The notes below the pieces were generated by a model. That model worked only from the letters and a program-made list of their open reading frames with translations, was not told the origin of the DNA and did not search any database. A stretch of 8,692 nt of DNA from contig JAKAIH010000087.1 of assembly GCA_021825225.1 (NCBI GenBank), positions 1 through 8,692 of the forward strand, read 5' to 3'. This document shows positions 7,698-8,692 of the stretch, one piece after another. The translations under genes and the position numbers were made by a program. Each line of letters starts with the position of its first letter. The stretch's first letter is position 1. This stretch comes from Pseudomonadota bacterium. Its GTDB lineage: Bacteria > Pseudomonadota > Gammaproteobacteria > Burkholderiales > SG8-39.

Positions 7698-8452
7698 TTA
7701 TCCACCGCGCGGCGCAGCCGGCCCGGAGCGAATCGCTCCGCGACCGCCAGATCGTCTTCGGCCCGCCCTTTGAGCGCTTCGATTTCCTGCTGCAACTGCT
7801 CCAGGCGATGGTCCTGCTCCATCGAGTGATCGAGCAGGCCCTGCAACGCCTTCGCCAAAGGATCATCAGCGGCCTTGGCGGTCACTGCATAAGCAGAAAA
7901 GCCGAGTTTCGCCGCTTTTTCCTCGCGCGACTTGTCCTGTTCGTCGAGTATGAAACGCGCCGGGATTCCCACTGCGGAGGCGCCCGGCGGTACATCCTTG
8001 ACCACCACCGCGTTGGAGCCGATTTTCGCTCCCTCGCCGACCACTATCGGGCCGAGCACTTTGGCGCCTGCGCCTATGACCACCCCGTTCCTGAGGGTCG
8101 GATGGCGCTTGCCCTTGTTCCAGGAAGTGCCGCCCAGCGTCACCCCATGATAAAGCGTGACGTCATCCCCAATTTCAGCCGTTTCACCGATCACCACCCC
8201 CATGCCGTGGTCGATGAAAAAGCGCCGGCCTATGGTGGCGCCGGGATGGATCTCGATCCCGGTAAGGAAACGCCCGATATGAGACACCAGCCGCCCCAGC
8301 CAGCGCAGGTTCCTGTGCCAAAGCCAGTTGGCGATGCGGTGTATGCGCAGCGCATGGAAGCCCGGGTAGCAGGTCAGAACCTCCCAGGTAGAGCGCGCGG
8401 CGGGGTCGCGATCGAATACGCTGGCGATGTCTTCACGGATGCTGTTGAACAT
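7694..8452 (-). CDS. cysE: Serine O-acetyltransferase
   Basis: This cytosolic enzyme acetylates L-serine with acetyl-CoA to give O-acetylserine, the direct precursor of cysteine. The 252-residue protein has a short N-terminal helical region (about 1-65) and a left-handed beta-helix of hexapeptide repeats (about 66-170), starting [10 protein letters not shown] and ending near GIPARFI. His82 in IDHGMG matches catalytic His158 of E. coli CysE; Glu67 stands where E. coli has Asp143, as in other short-type CysE proteins. After the beta-helix there is an unusual tail of about 80 residues with a likely coiled coil around 213-229 ([17 protein letters not shown]). The protein ends in Lys rather than the C-terminal Ile that E. 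coli CysE inserts into CysK. It lies between trmJ and iscR on the same strand and its TAG stop falls inside the IscR operator. Its product feeds cysteine to IscS. Confidence 0.95.
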   Translation of the reverse strand: MFNSIREDIASVFDRDPAARSTWEVLTCYPGFHALRIHRIANWLWHRNLRWLGRLVSHIGRFLTGIEIHPGATIGRRFFIDHGMGVVIGETAEIGDDVTLYHGVTLGGTSWNKGKRHPTLRNGVVIGAGAKVLGPIVVGEGAKIGSNAVVVKDVPPGASAVGIPARFILDEQDKSREEKAAKLGFSAYAVTAKAADDPLAKALQGLLDHSMEQDHRLEQLQQEIEALKGRAEDDLAVAERFAPGRLRRAVDK

Positions 8453-8460
8453 AAGCGTGT

Positions 8461-8480
8461 CTGGGAATGCCCAGCCTCCT
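8461..8480 (-). promoter_or_regulatory. cysE Shine-Dalgarno with an intervening hairpin
   Basis: A perfect minus-strand AGGAGG (8480-8475) lies 22 nt from the cysE ATG, too far for normal initiation. The next 14 nt (8474-8461) form a perfect 5-bp stem, CTGGG with CCCAG, around a 4-nt loop. After it, 8 nt lead to the ATG. If the hairpin folds, the effective spacing falls to about 8 nt. No in-frame ATG, GTG or TTG lies between the Shine-Dalgarno and 8452, and no closer Shine-Dalgarno is visible. Confidence 0.55.
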
Positions 8481-8502
8481 GTTCGCTTGAGCGCAGAACC
8501 GA

Positions 8503-8523
8503 TGTTGATCTAATTTATCAACA
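8503..8523. repeat. Second inverted repeat in the cysE leader, abutting the first
   Basis: A perfect 7-bp inverted repeat has arms TGTTGAT (8503-8509) and ATCAACA (8517-8523) around a 7-nt spacer. It ends one base before the larger dyad begins at 8524. The half-sites TTGAT and ATCAA match FNR/Anr half-sites, but FNR sites need a 4-bp spacer and this one has 7, so I do not call it an FNR box. Its role is unknown. Confidence 0.5.
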
Positions 8524-8573
8524 ATCAGCTTTAATGTTTTGTATTTATGACAAAACATTAATATTTCGCTGAT
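8524..8573. repeat. Long nested inverted repeat in the cysE leader
   Basis: The inner arms are a perfect 11-bp inverted repeat: TTAATGTTTTG at 8531-8541 and CAAAACATTAA at 8551-8561, with a 9-nt spacer. The outer arms are a perfect 6-bp pair: ATCAGC at 8524-8529 and GCTGAT at 8568-8573. Between inner and outer arms lie 1 nt on one side and 6 nt on the other. As RNA this gives a 17-bp interrupted hairpin just downstream of the predicted cysE start point. The inner stem is AT-rich with no following T-tract on the minus strand, so it does not look like an intrinsic terminator. It could be an operator dyad or a structured leader. Confidence 0.7.
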
Positions 8574-8588
8574 GCGCTCCGAGGGTTT

Positions 8589-8617
8589 ATTCTACTAATC
8601 CCTAGTTAATTGGTCAA
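8589..8617 (-). promoter_or_regulatory. Predicted sigma70 promoter of cysE
   Basis: On the minus strand the -35 box TTGACC (8617-8612, 5 of 6 to consensus) is followed by exactly 17 bp and then the -10 box TAGAAT (8594-8589, 5 of 6). The -35 box overlaps the trmJ stop codon. Transcription should start near 8582, giving cysE a leader of about 130 nt. This is the best promoter match I found in the window. It would let cysE be expressed independently of trmJ. Confidence 0.7.
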
Positions 8618-8692
8618 GTATTTTTGTCGAACGAATTCAGCATCCCACGCAGGATGTTCACCTCTTCCTGCTCCAGCCGGGCGCGGCCAAAC
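8614..8692 (-). CDS. trmJ: C-terminal end of TrmJ-like tRNA (cytidine/uridine-2'-O)-methyltransferase, partial
   Basis: Only the last 25 codons and a TGA stop are inside the window; the rest lies beyond 8692. The visible tail reads FGRARLEQEEVNILRGMLNS and ends FDKNT. The RARLE-x-EE-x-NILRG pattern is what I recognise as the conserved C-terminus of TrmJ, a SPOUT-class methyltransferase that modifies position 32 of some tRNAs. In many proteobacteria trmJ sits directly upstream of the isc region, with cysE between them in betaproteobacteria, so the context agrees. The stop codon overlaps the -35 element of the presumed cysE promoter. The call rests on a short tail plus synteny, so it is probable rather than certain. 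Confidence 0.75.
   Translation of the reverse strand, partial: FGRARLEQEEVNILRGMLNSFDKNT

Noticed and set aside
8503..8523. FNR/Anr box in the cysE leader
   Set aside because: The half-sites TTGAT and ATCAA fit, but the spacer is 7 bp where FNR-type sites need 4 bp, and the site is downstream of the predicted start point.
8531..8561. Intrinsic terminator between trmJ and cysE
   Set aside because: The 11-bp stem is AT-rich and is followed on the minus strand by AGCTGATTG and not a T-tract, so it does not have terminator form.
7808..8572. A 254-codon plus-strand frame opposite cysE and its leader
   Set aside because: It is antisense to cysE, which has an intact hexapeptide-repeat domain, and it shows no domain of its own.

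Overview
The window is GC-rich bacterial chromosome. Every gene I can support lies on the minus strand, so transcription runs from high to low coordinates. Its core is a complete ISC iron-sulfur cluster operon in the order iscR-iscS-iscU-iscA-hscB-hscA-fdx-iscX (7625 down to 2106). The end of a TrmJ-like tRNA methyltransferase and a serine acetyltransferase (cysE) precede it. This trmJ-cysE-isc order, with the close match of all proteins to proteobacterial ISC components, suggests a betaproteobacterium. That placement is inference from gene order and protein character, not from a search.

Layout in transcription order: (1) 8692-8614, C-terminus of TrmJ. (2) 8613-8453, an AT-rich leader with a good sigma70 promoter overlapping the trmJ stop, two abutting inverted repeats, and a perfect Shine-Dalgarno separated from the cysE start by a small hairpin. 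(3) 8452-7694, cysE. (4) About 7697-7664, the iscR promoter, overlapped by a near-consensus IscR type 1 operator that itself overlaps the cysE stop codon. (5) 7625-2106, the isc operon, tightly packed with junctions of 1 nt overlap to 79 nt. (6) 2055-1293, a decayed secreted M28 metallopeptidase whose three surviving pieces lie in three frames. (7) About 1212-1196, a perfect AT-rich palindrome before a secreted four-cysteine protein of unknown function (1162-653). (8) 461-75, a four-helix DUF4345-like membrane protein. (9) 20-1, possibly the first codons of a haemerythrin-like protein.

How the genes work together: CysE makes O-acetylserine for cysteine synthesis. IscS takes sulfur from cysteine and passes it to the scaffold IscU. 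Ferredoxin supplies electrons and IscX tunes IscS. HscA and HscB release the cluster from IscU, and IscA acts as a carrier. IscR, itself a [2Fe-2S] protein, is expected to repress the operon when clusters are plentiful; all four cluster ligands and the operator are visible. The isc core is ordinary and intact. The less ordinary material is in the cysE leader, the peptidase remnant, and the palindrome upstream of the secreted protein. I see no mobile element, CRISPR array, RNA gene or clear intrinsic terminator, and no evidence of a wholly new system.
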